A stretch of 64,000 nt of DNA from Bacillus sp. UNC438CL73TsuS30 (GCF_000482325.1 NZ_AXVA01000026.1:1-64000), one strand, 5' to 3'. Shown: positions 49,873 to 59,011, counted from the first letter of the stretch. The notes: a model not told the origin generated them from the sequence alone. Translations and numbers: made by a program.

Positions 49873-52800
49873 TAACCTAAAGAAAGCGGCACCCTAATAT
49901 TTACAGTCGTGCCCAGATTTTCGATACTTTCAAAGGTCATCGTTCCTTTATGCTGTCTGATAATCCTCATACATAGCATTAAACCTAATCCCGTTCCTTT
50001 TTCTTTGTTACTATAGAAGGGTTCGCCTAATCTCTTGATCCGTTCTTCGCTGATTCCCACTCCGTTATCACGAACCTGAATCAGAAGATTTTCTCCGTTC
50101 TCGAGCCGAACGGTGATGGTGATCATCCCTCTTCTGTTGCAATCTAAAGCTTCAATACTATTTTTACAAAGATTAAGTAAGACTTGTTTGATTTGATTGG
50201 CATCACACATGATGGAAGGGAGTTCCGGTACCATTTCGGTGAAAAATTGGATCCCTTTCAGATGGAATTCCGATTCTAGTAAGGTTTCTACTTCTTTTAT
50301 CAAGGTAGAGATATTTACTTGTTTAAGCTGAATTTCCTGCGGTTTGGCAAGGGAAAGAAATTCCTTGATTATATCCTCGATTCGATTAAATTCTGAAAGA
50401 ATCACGTTATAGTATTCTTCCTTTAATGGCCCCTGTTGGAATAGTTGAATAAACCCTTTTATCGAGGTAAGCGGATTTCTTATTTCGTGTGCGACTCCCG
50501 CAGCTAACTCCCCAACTAAAGATAACTTCTCTGAATTCCATAGGAGTTCTTCTGCTTTTCTTTTCTCTGTAATATCTTTTCCGACGACCATGATATGCTC
50601 GACGTTACCATTCTCAACCATTACGGGGGTTCCTGTTAATTCAAATAATCTCCATTCGCCATTGGCATGTAAAAGCCTAGCCTCCGTCTTGGAAATGGAT
50701 TGGGTCTTGATCACTTCATCAAATTGCCTTTGGATCATGGGAGAATCTTCGCGATGAACCAGTTGAAGGGTATTGTTCCCTTCAAAAAACTCCGGAGAAT
50801 ACCCTAATACAGTTGCATGAGAGGGTGATGCATAGATCCCGTTTCCGTTCAGATCAAATAAAATAAGTAAATCCGACATGTTTTCGGCAATCAACCGATA
50901 GTTCTTTTCACTTTCCAGCAGTGCTCTTTCTGTATTCTTTCGATCCGTAATATCGATACAGGAAGCAATTACTTCCATCACTTCTCCGCCGCGTTTAATC
51001 GGGCTTAACACAGCAAGATAGGAAACGCCATTTACCTCTGTTTCATAGGTAACGCGTTCTTCTCCATTCCAGGCCCGCTCATAATACATTTCCTTTTCTT
51101 TCGCAATCTCTTCCGGAAAAAACTCGATTAATTGTTTCCCTACGACATGGTTAGGAATAAGGCCTAAACGATACAATAATTCACCGTCACATAAGGTGTG
51201 AATAAATTGGCCGTTTATTTTTTTATATTTAAAAATCATTCCTTGTTGTAAACGGATCGTTTCATTTAATTCTTTTTTGGCTTGACGCACTAATTCTTCG
51301 GACCACTTCCGTTCATTGATATCTTGAGAAATTCCGCAATCTTTCACTACTTTTTCAAGTTCAGTAAGGGAACCCTCTAATTCCTGTGCGGATAATGGTT
51401 TCGTAAAGAGGAACCCTTGTCCTTCATCACAGAGATGCTGCTGTAAAAAGATTAGTTGTTCTTTTGTTTCAATTCCTTCCGCGACCACACTTAAATTTAA
51501 GTTATGCGCCATGGAAATGATGGTTTTTACAATCGTTTCGTCATTCGGGTTGTTTTGCAGACTACGAACAAACGATTGATCAATCTTTAAGGTATTCACC
51601 GGAAACTTTTGCAAATAATTCAATGAACTAAAGCCAGTTCCAAAGTCATCAATACTAATATGGACCCCAAGCTTCTTTAGTTTGTGTAAGGTGTTAATCG
51701 TACGTTCGATATTCGCCGTCATGCTCTCGGTAATTTCTAACTCTAAATATTTTGGCTCCAGCTTCGTTTCGAGTAGAATCTTCGCAACGGTTTCTTCTAA
51801 ATTGGACTGGGTAAACTGCTTTGCTGATAGATTAACAGATACCGTTGTTACGAATCCTGTTTGCTGCCATTCTTTATTTTGTTTACATGCGGTATAGAGT
51901 GCCCACTCGCCAATCGGAATAATTAACCCCGTTTCTTCAGCAACCGGAATAAAGGTATTCGGCGCGACCATCCCAAGTTCTGGATGGTTCCAACGGATTA
52001 ATGCCTCAACCCCAACGATTTTCCCTGTTTTTAAACTGATCTTCGGTTGATAGTAAAGGAGTAACTCCTCCTGTTGGATTGCTTTATGCAGGTACATTTC
52101 TAATTTCAACGGATTTATATCCGTTTCGCGGTTATTCAGGGAATAAAATTTAAAATTATTTTTTCCATCCTTTTTGGCTTGGTACATCGCAAAATCAGCA
52201 TGGTTGATTAGGCTTTCCACTGTCTCGCCATCTTCTGGGAATAAGCTGATTCCGATGCTGGGACTCGTAAAAATATCGTAATTTTGAATTTTAAAGGGCG
52301 AAGCTAGAGCATCTAGTATTCTTCTACTAACTTTTGCTGCCACTTCTCGATCCGCGTTATATAAAAGGACAATAAATTCATCGCCGCCCTGTCTAAAAAC
52401 GATATCCTTATCCTTTACTGTTGACTTTACACGCGCAGCTACTGCTTTTAATAATTGGTCCCCTGTATGATGACCAAGGGTATCATTGATCATTTTGAAT
52501 CGATCTAGGTCCATAAATAATACAGCAATATTTTGTTTCTTTTCTGCGGCTAGGTTCAAATCATTTGGAAGCGTTGAGTTTAACTTATTTCGATTTGGCA
52601 GGCCTGTTAAGTAATCATGAAAGGCCATATGTTTATAGTTTTTTTCTATTTGTACTTGATTGGTAATATCCTGTGAGATTCCAAAAATACCATTGATTTG
52701 TCCCTCTACGATAATGGGGACGAAGGTAACTTGTAAATGAATCTTTGATCCGTTCTTATGAAGGATCGTCGTACGAAAGTTTTGTGGTTCTCCTTTTATA

Positions 52801-53036
52801 CATTGGTCAAAGTGGTGCAGAGCTTGTTCGCGTTGTTCCAAAATGATCAGGTCTCTTATTTTCATCGGCCGTAATAGTTCTTCTTTCCGAAACCCTATAA
52901 GTTTTTCACAAACAGAATTGAAGTGGGAGAAGGTTCCATCTAAATCAAGGGAGAAGACCATGCTGGTATTATGTTGAAAAAGCGATTGGTAATGTTGATT
53001 GTAAAGTTCTAATTGTTCAATCATGTCTTTGGCCAT
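49872..53036 (-). CDS. PAS-GGDEF-EAL-PAS-PAS-histidine kinase fusion
   Basis: 1054 residues combining c-di-GMP turnover with histidine kinase signalling. Order: PAS (~10-125); GGDEF with intact RQGGDEF; EAL with intact VEALIRW, ELEITES, DDFGTGFSSL and AEGIET; coiled linker; PAS (~600-700); PAS (~710-830); HisKA with AAGVAHEIRNPLTSIKGF; HATPase with LLNLCKNSIEAL, VRDNGVGI and GTGLGL. No membrane helix, so it is cytosolic. Both c-di-GMP motifs and the phospho-His site appear active, which is unusual in one chain. ATG at 53036, 8 nt after AGGAG (an in-frame GTG precedes it). No adjacent response regulator. Confidence 0.9.
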   Translation of the reverse strand: MAKDMIEQLELYNQHYQSLFQHNTSMVFSLDLDGTFSHFNSVCEKLIGFRKEELLRPMKIRDLIILEQREQALHHFDQCIKGEPQNFRTTILHKNGSKIHLQVTFVPIIVEGQINGIFGISQDITNQVQIEKNYKHMAFHDYLTGLPNRNKLNSTLPNDLNLAAEKKQNIAVLFMDLDRFKMINDTLGHHTGDQLLKAVAARVKSTVKDKDIVFRQGGDEFIVLLYNADREVAAKVSRRILDALASPFKIQNYDIFTSPSIGISLFPEDGETVESLINHADFAMYQAKKDGKNNFKFYSLNNRETDINPLKLEMYLHKAIQQEELLLYYQPKISLKTGKIVGVEALIRWNHPELGMVAPNTFIPVAEETGLIIPIGEWALYTACKQNKEWQQTGFVTTVSVNLSAKQFTQSNLEETVAKILLETKLEPKYLELEITESMTANIERTINTLHKLKKLGVHISIDDFGTGFSSLNYLQKFPVNTLKIDQSFVRSLQNNPNDETIVKTIISMAHNLNLSVVAEGIETKEQLIFLQQHLCDEGQGFLFTKPLSAQELEGSLTELEKVVKDCGISQDINERKWSEELVRQAKKELNETIRLQQGMIFKYKKINGQFIHTLCDGELLYRLGLIPNHVVGKQLIEFFPEEIAKEKEMYYERAWNGEERVTYETEVNGVSYLAVLSPIKRGGEVMEVIASCIDITDRKNTERALLESEKNYRLIAENMSDLLILFDLNGNGIYASPSHATVLGYSPEFFEGNNTLQLVHREDSPMIQRQFDEVIKTQSISKTEARLLHANGEWRLFELTGTPVMVENGNVEHIMVVGKDITEKRKAEELLWNSEKLSLVGELAAGVAHEIRNPLTSIKGFIQLFQQGPLKEEYYNVILSEFNRIEDIIKEFLSLAKPQEIQLKQVNISTLIKEVETLLESEFHLKGIQFFTEMVPELPSIMCDANQIKQVLLNLCKNSIEALDCNRRGMITITVRLENGENLLIQVRDNGVGISEERIKRLGEPFYSNKEKGTGLGLMLCMRIIRQHKGTMTFESIENLGTTVNIRVPLSLG

Positions 53037-53149
53037 CACATAAACTCCTAAACGTAATATTTGAAGATCTAAGTTTAGTGGGTTGAGATTCTATATTTAA
53101 TAATTATAAACGTTTTTTCGAAAAATAGATTCTGGTTTCTGTTAAAAAA

Positions 53150-53752
53150 TAGTAGGGGAGAGGTGGAAGATAAAGTAAATATGTTGGATCCGTTGATTAT
53201 CTTTTAAAAAGAGACCTAATTTAATAGAAATACATGGATGTTTAGTAGTTTTAATAGAGAGTGGAAGATAAAAGGTGGGAAGTGGAAGATAAAAGTGCAA
53301 AAATGGAAGATAAATTATTAAAACTGGAAGGTAAAGTGGCAAAACTGGTGGATAACGTTAAAATGCGTTGGTTCCTTGGATCCTGCAGAGTAGGATTTCA
53401 CTGAAAATGGTAATTATCTTTTGAAAAGAGACCTATTTTGAGAGAAATACATGGGGGTTTAGTAGTTTTAATAGAGAGTGGAAGATAAAAGGTGCGAAGT
53501 GGAAGATAAAAGTGCAAAAATGGAAGCTAAATTGTTAAAACTGGAAGGAAAAGTGGGAAAACTGGTGGGTACCGTTAAAATGCGTTGATTCCTTGGATCC
53601 TGCGGAGTAGGATTTTACTGAAAATGGTGATTATCTTTTGAAAAGAGACCTATTTTGAGAGAAATACATGGGGGTTTAGTAGTTTTAATAGAGAGTGGAA
53701 GATAAAAGGAGGGAAGTGGAGGATAAAAGTGAAAAACTGGCTGATAAAGTTA
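53150..53752. repeat. three tandem copies of a ~217-bp non-coding unit with 21-bp subrepeats
   Basis: The landmark TTTAGTAGTTTTAATAGAGA occurs at 53241, 53458 and 53675, exactly 217 bp apart. Each copy has TACTGAAAATGGTRATTATC / TTTTGAAAAGAGACCT, then GTGGAAGATAAAAG-like motifs every 20-21 bp (AGTGGAAGATAAAAGGT, AAGTGGAAGATAAAAGTGC, AATGGAAGATAAATT, CTGGAAGGTAAAGTGG, CTGGTGGATAAC). The unit matches the arrays at 7194 and 20989 in period and in TACTGAAAATGGTAAT, with GAAGATAAA replacing GAGGGTAAA. Frames through the array are heptad artefacts, not genes. Confidence 0.85.
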
Positions 53753-53869
53753 AATACATCAGGAACATGAACGTGCATTCCTAAATTAAAGCTAAACAGA
53801 ACACCTGTTTTGTTGTAGAATGAAGACAATGGTGTTTTTAGAAAAATTTAGTTAGAGGTGGATTTTCGA

Positions 53870-54496
53870 TTGAATGGAACAGCACATGCAGCAATTGGGG
53901 CAGCGACAGGTTTTGTTGTTGCCAACACTATACAGGCCTCCCCTTCTACGACTCTATTTTTAATAGGATTGGGTGGGGTTTCGGGATTAGTCCCCGACCT
54001 TGACATTGATGGGAAACTTCGTGAAAAAATTACCTTATCCCATCAGGTGATCCAACTGGTGGCACAGTTGATTGGAATTTTGATGATCCTTTATAGCTTT
54101 TTTGAGGGGGCAGGGAGAGAAAAATGGTTGGGGATTGGGATTGGCTTGGTGATGATGGTGGTATCGACGAAGATCAAGCAAAAGCATATGTTGACCCTTA
54201 CCGGAATCGGTGTACTAGCGGGTGGATTCTCTTTAAAGGAAATGTGGTTGATTCTACTGGGGATATATATTTTAATTGCGTCCTTTGTTCCACATCGCAG
54301 CTATACCCATTCGATATTGGGAGTGATTTTCTTCGGGGTGATTGCTTCAAAGTTAGAAGCGTCACTCGGAATGGACGGTGTCTTTTATACATGCATTCTA
54401 GGATACATTAGTCATCTGGTTGCTGATTTGAAAATATTGCCATGTAACAAGCGGGGCGTTAAGTTGTTTTTACCTATTTCATCGATGGAACTATAG
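53870..54496 (+). CDS. YdjM/DUF457-type membrane-bound metal-dependent hydrolase family protein
   Basis: 208 residues with about five membrane helices. The family landmarks are an N-terminal AHAAIGAATGFVVANT, LVPDLDIDG and HRSYTHSILGVIFFG, all supplying His/Asp ligands. Members such as YdjM are LexA-regulated in E. coli; the activity is unknown. TTG at 53870 is the likely start (AGAGGTGG 8 nt upstream); a GTG at 53858 overlaps that site. It follows the 217-bp repeat array by about 100 bp. Confidence 0.85.
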   Translation: MNGTAHAAIGAATGFVVANTIQASPSTTLFLIGLGGVSGLVPDLDIDGKLREKITLSHQVIQLVAQLIGILMILYSFFEGAGREKWLGIGIGLVMMVVSTKIKQKHMLTLTGIGVLAGGFSLKEMWLILLGIYILIASFVPHRSYTHSILGVIFFGVIASKLEASLGMDGVFYTCILGYISHLVADLKILPCNKRGVKLFLPISSMEL

Positions 54497-54627
54497 ATTG
54501 TAATTTACCTTGAAAATAACTCCTTTCCCACACATCTTTCAAACCTGTTGCATTAAATGTTATTGGCACCCATGAAGAATGCCAAAAAGTGGTCAACTTA
54601 AAGTATTAATAAAAAGGGGAAAAGACA

Positions 54628-55332
54628 GTGGGGAGTAGAGACAAACATAAAGGTAACCAAGACAATCGTATTCCCAGTAGTAAAGAAAAAAATAAAGATA
54701 AACACCAAGAAGGCGTTGAGTATGCCTATCCTAGCAGTAAAGAACAATATAAAGCTAAACACCAAGAAGTTATTGAGCGAGCCTATCGCATTCCGATATT
54801 CTTAAGTACGACCACACATTTAAATGACAATCAAAGCATGTTTCTAAACCGTCTCATATTAGATATTGAGAATGCTTTGCTTTTTCCGCGTACCTTACCA
54901 TTAAGTGAAAGTTATCCTGAATCCATTTTAACGGATATTCGCCGGTTGGTTTCATCAAGTTATGGAATGTTGACCATGAACTTTCGTCGATTTCTCGTTG
55001 AGGTCGTTGAAACGAATGAAGGACCATCCCCATCGACCCCTCCGTTCTGGGAAGGATCCGTATATTCACAAGTAGAACCTTCTATGGCTTTCCAATTTGG
55101 TCTGCCTATATTATTAGTAAGGGAAGATAATACGGACGCCAATAATGGAATTTGGTCAGGCGGCATTGCCCCGCTCAACACCTTTATTGTTTGGGATTCT
55201 GAAAATCAAACGGTTGATGAATTCTTTAATACCATTGAATGGAGAGAAGCCTTTGCCAATTGGAGTGCAGAGGTAAGAAATGCTTATTATATTCAGACAG
55301 AGCCTAAGTTCAAGTACAGATGCGATCGATAA
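54628..55332 (+). CDS. predicted nucleotide-binding protein, TIR/nucleoside deoxyribosyltransferase-like
   Basis: 234 residues. The N-terminal ~50 residues are a lysine-rich tandem duplication (PSSKEKNKDKHQEGVEYAY / PSSKEQYKAKHQEVIERAY). The core starts with a strand RIPIFLSTTTHLNDNQ, continues with FPRTLPLSESYPESILTDIR and RLVSSSYGMLTMNFRR, and ends with YSQVEPSMAFQFGLPILLVRE, where the Glu resembles the catalytic/nucleotide-contacting glutamate of TIR and deoxyribosyltransferase-like folds. GTG start with AAGGGGA. Fold assignment is by pattern only. A strong terminator follows. Confidence 0.6.
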   Translation: MGSRDKHKGNQDNRIPSSKEKNKDKHQEGVEYAYPSSKEQYKAKHQEVIERAYRIPIFLSTTTHLNDNQSMFLNRLILDIENALLFPRTLPLSESYPESILTDIRRLVSSSYGMLTMNFRRFLVEVVETNEGPSPSTPPFWEGSVYSQVEPSMAFQFGLPILLVREDNTDANNGIWSGGIAPLNTFIVWDSENQTVDEFFNTIEWREAFANWSAEVRNAYYIQTEPKFKYRCDR

Positions 55333-55374
55333 ACTGGTATTTTATTAAGTTGAAAATATATGATTTTAACATGC

Positions 55375-55404
55375 AAAATAAGCATCGATTTCGATGCTTA
55401 TTTT
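55375..55404. terminator. intrinsic terminator, bidirectional
   Basis: AAAATAAGCATCGA / TCGATGCTTATTTT, a 14-bp perfect palindromic stem with A-tract and T-tract flanks. Confidence 0.88.
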
Positions 55405-55537
55405 ATTGTTTTCAGATTTCCTTTTCAAATCTGCTTTTCCTGTTGGAGTTGTAAGGGAAAGCCTTTCCGATGTATTTTATTAATAGTAAAGGAATTAATT
55501 TTATTATGTAGAAGATTACAAGGGAGGGGGAACGCAG

Positions 55538-56659
55538 ATGGGAAAACATTATGATGTGATTATTGTTGGAGCAGGGTCTATGGGAATGGCTGCGGGATAT
55601 TATTTATCCAAGCTGGGCATCAAAACCTTGCTTCTAGACCAAAACAATCCACCGCATGATCAGGGAAGCCATCATGGGGAAACAAGGATTATCCGCCATG
55701 CGTATGGGGAAGGGAAACAGTATGTTCCCCTCGTATTACGAGCACAGGAATTATGGGAACAGCTTCAGGCGGAATCGAATAAACGATTATTTCTCCAAAC
55801 CGGGGTGCTAGGTGTTGGAGCACCAGGCTCCCCTTTTATAAAAGGAGCGATCCATAGCGGCAAGGAGTATTCTTTGCCTTTTGAGGTCTTATCTAGTGAG
55901 GAGATGACGTATCGATGGCCGGGTATTTCCTTCCCAGAAGGGTTTACCGGATGCTTTGAAACGAGGTCAGGCGTTCTGTACAGTGAACAATGCATACAGG
56001 CTTTTCGAGACTTGGGTCTGGAAAATGGTATGACCTTACTTCCGTTTACAAAGGCTGAAAAGATTGAAGTTCATTCTAGCGGAGCAACCATTGCAACGGC
56101 AAATGACACCTATCATTCAGATTTTGTGGTTGTAAGTGCAGGTGCATGGTCGGGGAAATTGTTAAGGGAGTTAGGATTGGATCTCTCGCTTCAGCCCACC
56201 AGGAAAACCGTTTCATGGTCGGAATGTGACCGGCAATTATATGATTCTAGCATATTTCCCGCCTTTACAGTTGATTTACTGAATGCCCATTATTATGGGT
56301 TTCCGAGTATTGGTGGAAGTGGAGTGAAAATCGGCCGCCATGATGGGGGAGTACCGGTGGACCCGGATGAAACAGTAAGCCCGTATGGAGCGGATGATGA
56401 ACAGGAGATGCGTACCTTTTTAGAGAAATACATGCCGGGAGCTAATGGCCCTTTGGTAAAAGGAAGTACCTGTTTTTATACGTTAACGCCGGATGAAGAT
56501 TTTATTTTGGATCAGCATCCTCAGTACCCTCATCTGTTTATTGCTGCTGGGTTTTCGGGGCATGGATTTAAGTTTTCAAGTGTGATTGGTGAAGTCATCA
56601 GCCAGGTTGTTACAAAGGGGAAAGCGGATTACGATTTGAGTAGATTTTCAATAAGGTGA
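55538..56659 (+). CDS. N-methyl-L-tryptophan oxidase / sarcosine oxidase-like flavoenzyme
   Basis: 373 residues. FAD motif VIIVGAGSMGMAAGYYLSK, then GSHHGETRIIRHAYGEG, characteristic of monomeric sarcosine/N-methyltryptophan oxidases. The cysteine that covalently holds FAD in this family is present (GSTCFYTLTPDEDFILD), followed by AGFSGHGFKFSSVIGE. It oxidatively demethylates an N-methyl amino acid to amino acid, formaldehyde and H2O2. GGGAGGGGG precedes the ATG. Stands alone, so its substrate cannot be refined. Confidence 0.9.
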   Translation: MGKHYDVIIVGAGSMGMAAGYYLSKLGIKTLLLDQNNPPHDQGSHHGETRIIRHAYGEGKQYVPLVLRAQELWEQLQAESNKRLFLQTGVLGVGAPGSPFIKGAIHSGKEYSLPFEVLSSEEMTYRWPGISFPEGFTGCFETRSGVLYSEQCIQAFRDLGLENGMTLLPFTKAEKIEVHSSGATIATANDTYHSDFVVVSAGAWSGKLLRELGLDLSLQPTRKTVSWSECDRQLYDSSIFPAFTVDLLNAHYYGFPSIGGSGVKIGRHDGGVPVDPDETVSPYGADDEQEMRTFLEKYMPGANGPLVKGSTCFYTLTPDEDFILDQHPQYPHLFIAAGFSGHGFKFSSVIGEVISQVVTKGKADYDLSRFSIR

Positions 56660-56664
56660 TAATG

Positions 56665-56775
56665 TCCATGGGGACGGTTCTGTCGGCTTTTTTTGTCAGA
56701 GAGATGAAAAAATAGACCAAGAGAACTGTCTCTGTGGACCTCTTCAGAGAACCATCGGAACCGCCCCTATGGTAT
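56665..56775. repeat. composite GGGACGGTTCT hairpins
   Basis: TGGGGACGGTTCTGTCGGC, AATAGACCAAGAGAACTGTC and AACCATCGGAACCGCCCCTA are successive arms of the hairpin family, apparently two nested or fused copies. The AATAGACC arm is shared with about 548-567. Confidence 0.6.
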
Positions 56776-56874
56776 TCAGAACGATATGCTTTAAGTCTTC
56801 CCGCATAAGGGATGTTTCTATTATTGCTAATTAAGATTCAACTGCGAAAGTTGAGTTATTATAAAATAATTAAC

Positions 56875-56948
56875 TAGAGCTGTCCAAGTTCATTTTGGGG
56901 CTATAGAGAATGTTCTAATAGCTCGTCTTCTGTCCAACTCCTCTTCAT
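56875..56948 (-). pseudogene. possible N-terminal remnant of a Tn3-family transposase
   Basis: The minus strand from 56948 reads KRSWTEDELLEHSL, stop, PQNELGQL, stop. This resembles the start of Tn3-type transposases (KRxWxxEELxEHxTLxPxELxLL). It has a GGGAGAG site but is broken after about 15 codons. Only a short match, so low confidence. The rest of 56776-57140 is AT-rich with nothing else I can support. Confidence 0.3.
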
Positions 56949-57152
56949 GTCTGTCTCTCCCTATATATGTAATATTTCTACCTTAGGTAAAGATAAACAA
57001 TAAAAAAAAGTCTTATTCGGCCTATAATTCAAGTATTAAATATCTACTTTGCGGTCTATGACAGCAACCCTGTGATCAAGCCTAGATGAAAAAATGGAAT
57101 TTTTGTATTATAGGTACACAGAGCTAAGTAAGAATGAAAGGGTGTGTTCCGA

Positions 57153-58784
57153 GTGAAGAATACTGTATTGTTAGTCATGGACGATATAGAGGTTATCGAA
57201 CTTATTAGAGATATCATTGCAGAATATGACTTTCCCTTTGTGCTTGACGTTTGCAACAGCAAAGATTATTTGGAAATGAGGCTGTCCTTCGATACCTATC
57301 CCTCTGTTACCGTGATTGATTTTGATTGCTTTTTGAAAGATGAGAAACAGCAAATATTGGACCACTTAAAGTACAGTCAGTCCGAATCAAGAATTGTGAT
57401 TGTAAAAGATCAGTACCGTGACGAGGAAATGAGAAGTTATTTTAAAAACGGAGCGATTGACTGCTTGAAAAAACCGCTGCACAAGGAAATGGTTTGTTGC
57501 CTGTTCCATGAATGTAAAAGGCAATGGCAACGTAGAGGGACTGAAACAAAGGGCGACATCGAAGGGTTTATGTCTTCGCTTAGGATTAGTTTGGCATACG
57601 ATCTTTTATACGGCAATATCAGACAGTCAAAAGAAATTTGGGATAAAAGCAAGTTGGTAGGGTTGACTTCTTTGCCCAATACGGTAATGGTGATTCAAAT
57701 TGACAACTTTATTGGGCTCACTAAAGACAAAAATAAGCAATGGCAGAACTCCATACGCAATGACATCATTATTTCTATTCGGAATTTTCTGATCACTAAG
57801 TTAGATGAAATGCTGGTCATCGGTACGGCCATTGACAAGTTTGCGGTTTTGTTATCCATTCCTGTACAAAAAAGGGAAACTGAATACAAGGAATTTGCTA
57901 AAAGCCATGCGGAAAATCTAAAAGCATACATTAAAGAGAACATGGGCTATACTTTGACCATCGGAATCGGAAATTATTACGAAGATGCGCGAAATGTGTC
58001 TATTTCCTATCAGGAAGCGCTATACGCGCAAAAATATAAATTTTTTTCTGGTAATGACTCGGTAATTCACATTAATGATGTAAAACCTTTTTCCAATGAC
58101 GTAGTACTGCTGCCCAATGTGGATGTGATGTCGATTACAAGCAAACTGACAATGGGTGATTTTATCGGTGTAAAACAAAGCATTGAAGATCTGCTGCGGA
58201 CTTGGCTAGACCAGAAGAACATCGAACCTGAGGCATTTCGATTACGGATTCTAGAATTACTGACGACATTTGTACGAGCAGCAGTCAATGCAGGAGCTGA
58301 AACGAAAGAGATTTTTTCCATGAATCTTCAATATGCGACACAATTGAATACCATCGAAAGTTTGGCGGAGATGAAAAAATGGTTCGAGGAGGTGGTTGAC
58401 CGCTTTCTAGAGCAGGTTTGGGTGAATCACAACGAGCATACTCTCCGGTCTGTTCAACAAGCAATACAATACATTGAGAGGTTTGCTTTCAAACCGATTA
58501 CATTAGAACAGGTATCTAATCATGTACATTTGAGTCCCAATTATTTCAGCAGTATTTTTAAAAGTACAACTGGCAGCTCCTTTGTAGAATATATTACGCA
58601 GCTGCGAATGGAAAAAGCGAAAGCGATGCTCCAGGATCTGAACTATACAGTGTATCACATTGCTCATGAAGTAGGTTATGGTAATCCACGTTATTTTTGC
58701 CGAGTGTTCAAGATGTATGTAGGCAAAACACCGAGCCAATATCGGAATTCAATGGTTCAATCACATTTGAATTCTTGTAATTAA
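57153..58784 (+). CDS. receiver-AraC-type response regulator
   Basis: 543 residues. N-terminal receiver-like domain (VLLVMDDIEVIELIRDII, acidic pair Asp10-Asp11, candidate phospho-Asp56 in VTVIDFD, Lys of CLKKPLHKE), a long middle region (~130-430) with the degenerate GGDEF-like IGIGNYYEDARNVSISYQEA seen in YesN-type regulators, and two AraC helix-turn-helices (ITLEQVSNHVHLSPNYFSSI and YHIAHEVGYGNPRYFCRVFK). GTG at 57153 lies 8 nt after AAAGGGTG; an earlier in-frame GTG overlaps that site. No kinase is adjacent. Probable regulator of the operon starting at 59044. Confidence 0.87.
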   Translation: MKNTVLLVMDDIEVIELIRDIIAEYDFPFVLDVCNSKDYLEMRLSFDTYPSVTVIDFDCFLKDEKQQILDHLKYSQSESRIVIVKDQYRDEEMRSYFKNGAIDCLKKPLHKEMVCCLFHECKRQWQRRGTETKGDIEGFMSSLRISLAYDLLYGNIRQSKEIWDKSKLVGLTSLPNTVMVIQIDNFIGLTKDKNKQWQNSIRNDIIISIRNFLITKLDEMLVIGTAIDKFAVLLSIPVQKRETEYKEFAKSHAENLKAYIKENMGYTLTIGIGNYYEDARNVSISYQEALYAQKYKFFSGNDSVIHINDVKPFSNDVVLLPNVDVMSITSKLTMGDFIGVKQSIEDLLRTWLDQKNIEPEAFRLRILELLTTFVRAAVNAGAETKEIFSMNLQYATQLNTIESLAEMKKWFEEVVDRFLEQVWVNHNEHTLRSVQQAIQYIERFAFKPITLEQVSNHVHLSPNYFSSIFKSTTGSSFVEYITQLRMEKAKAMLQDLNYTVYHIAHEVGYGNPRYFCRVFKMYVGKTPSQYRNSMVQSHLNSCN

Positions 58785-58804
58785 TCTCACAATAACCATC
58801 ATGC

Positions 58805-58869
58805 AAACGCATATATCTTTCCTGTTCGATCTTTAGAAAAAGGTCGTAGGAGCGATATATGCGTTTTTT
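58805..58869 (+). terminator. intrinsic terminator of the AraC-type regulator gene
   Basis: AAACGCATATATC (58805) pairs over 13 bp with GATATATGCGTTT (58854), with an inner GATC/GGTC helix, followed by T residues. Confidence 0.85.
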
Positions 58870-58956
58870 AACAAAGGAAAAAAATCAGAAGAAAGGGGAG
58901 CATATCGTACAATTATGACCTTACTAGATCAAAGTAATCGGTGGTAAAGTTATTAC

Positions 58957-59011
58957 AAGAATTAAAACATTCTTACAGTGTTAAAGTCATTAAAAGAATT
59001 AGAGCATTCTT
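58957..59011. promoter_or_regulatory. paired inverted repeats, candidate operator of the 59-62 kb operon
   Basis: AAGAAT-N6-ATTCTT occurs twice, at 58957-58974 and 58994-59011, within 90 bp of the ferritin-like gene start. Direct duplication of a small palindrome is typical of AraC-type or dimeric-repressor binding sites. Confidence 0.45.

Noticed and set aside
53142..53342. Minus-strand frame with a 7-residue repeat (YLPxxxx)
   Set aside because: The heptads are simply the 21-bp DNA subrepeats read in frame; other copies of the unit do not keep the frame, and there is no ribosome site.
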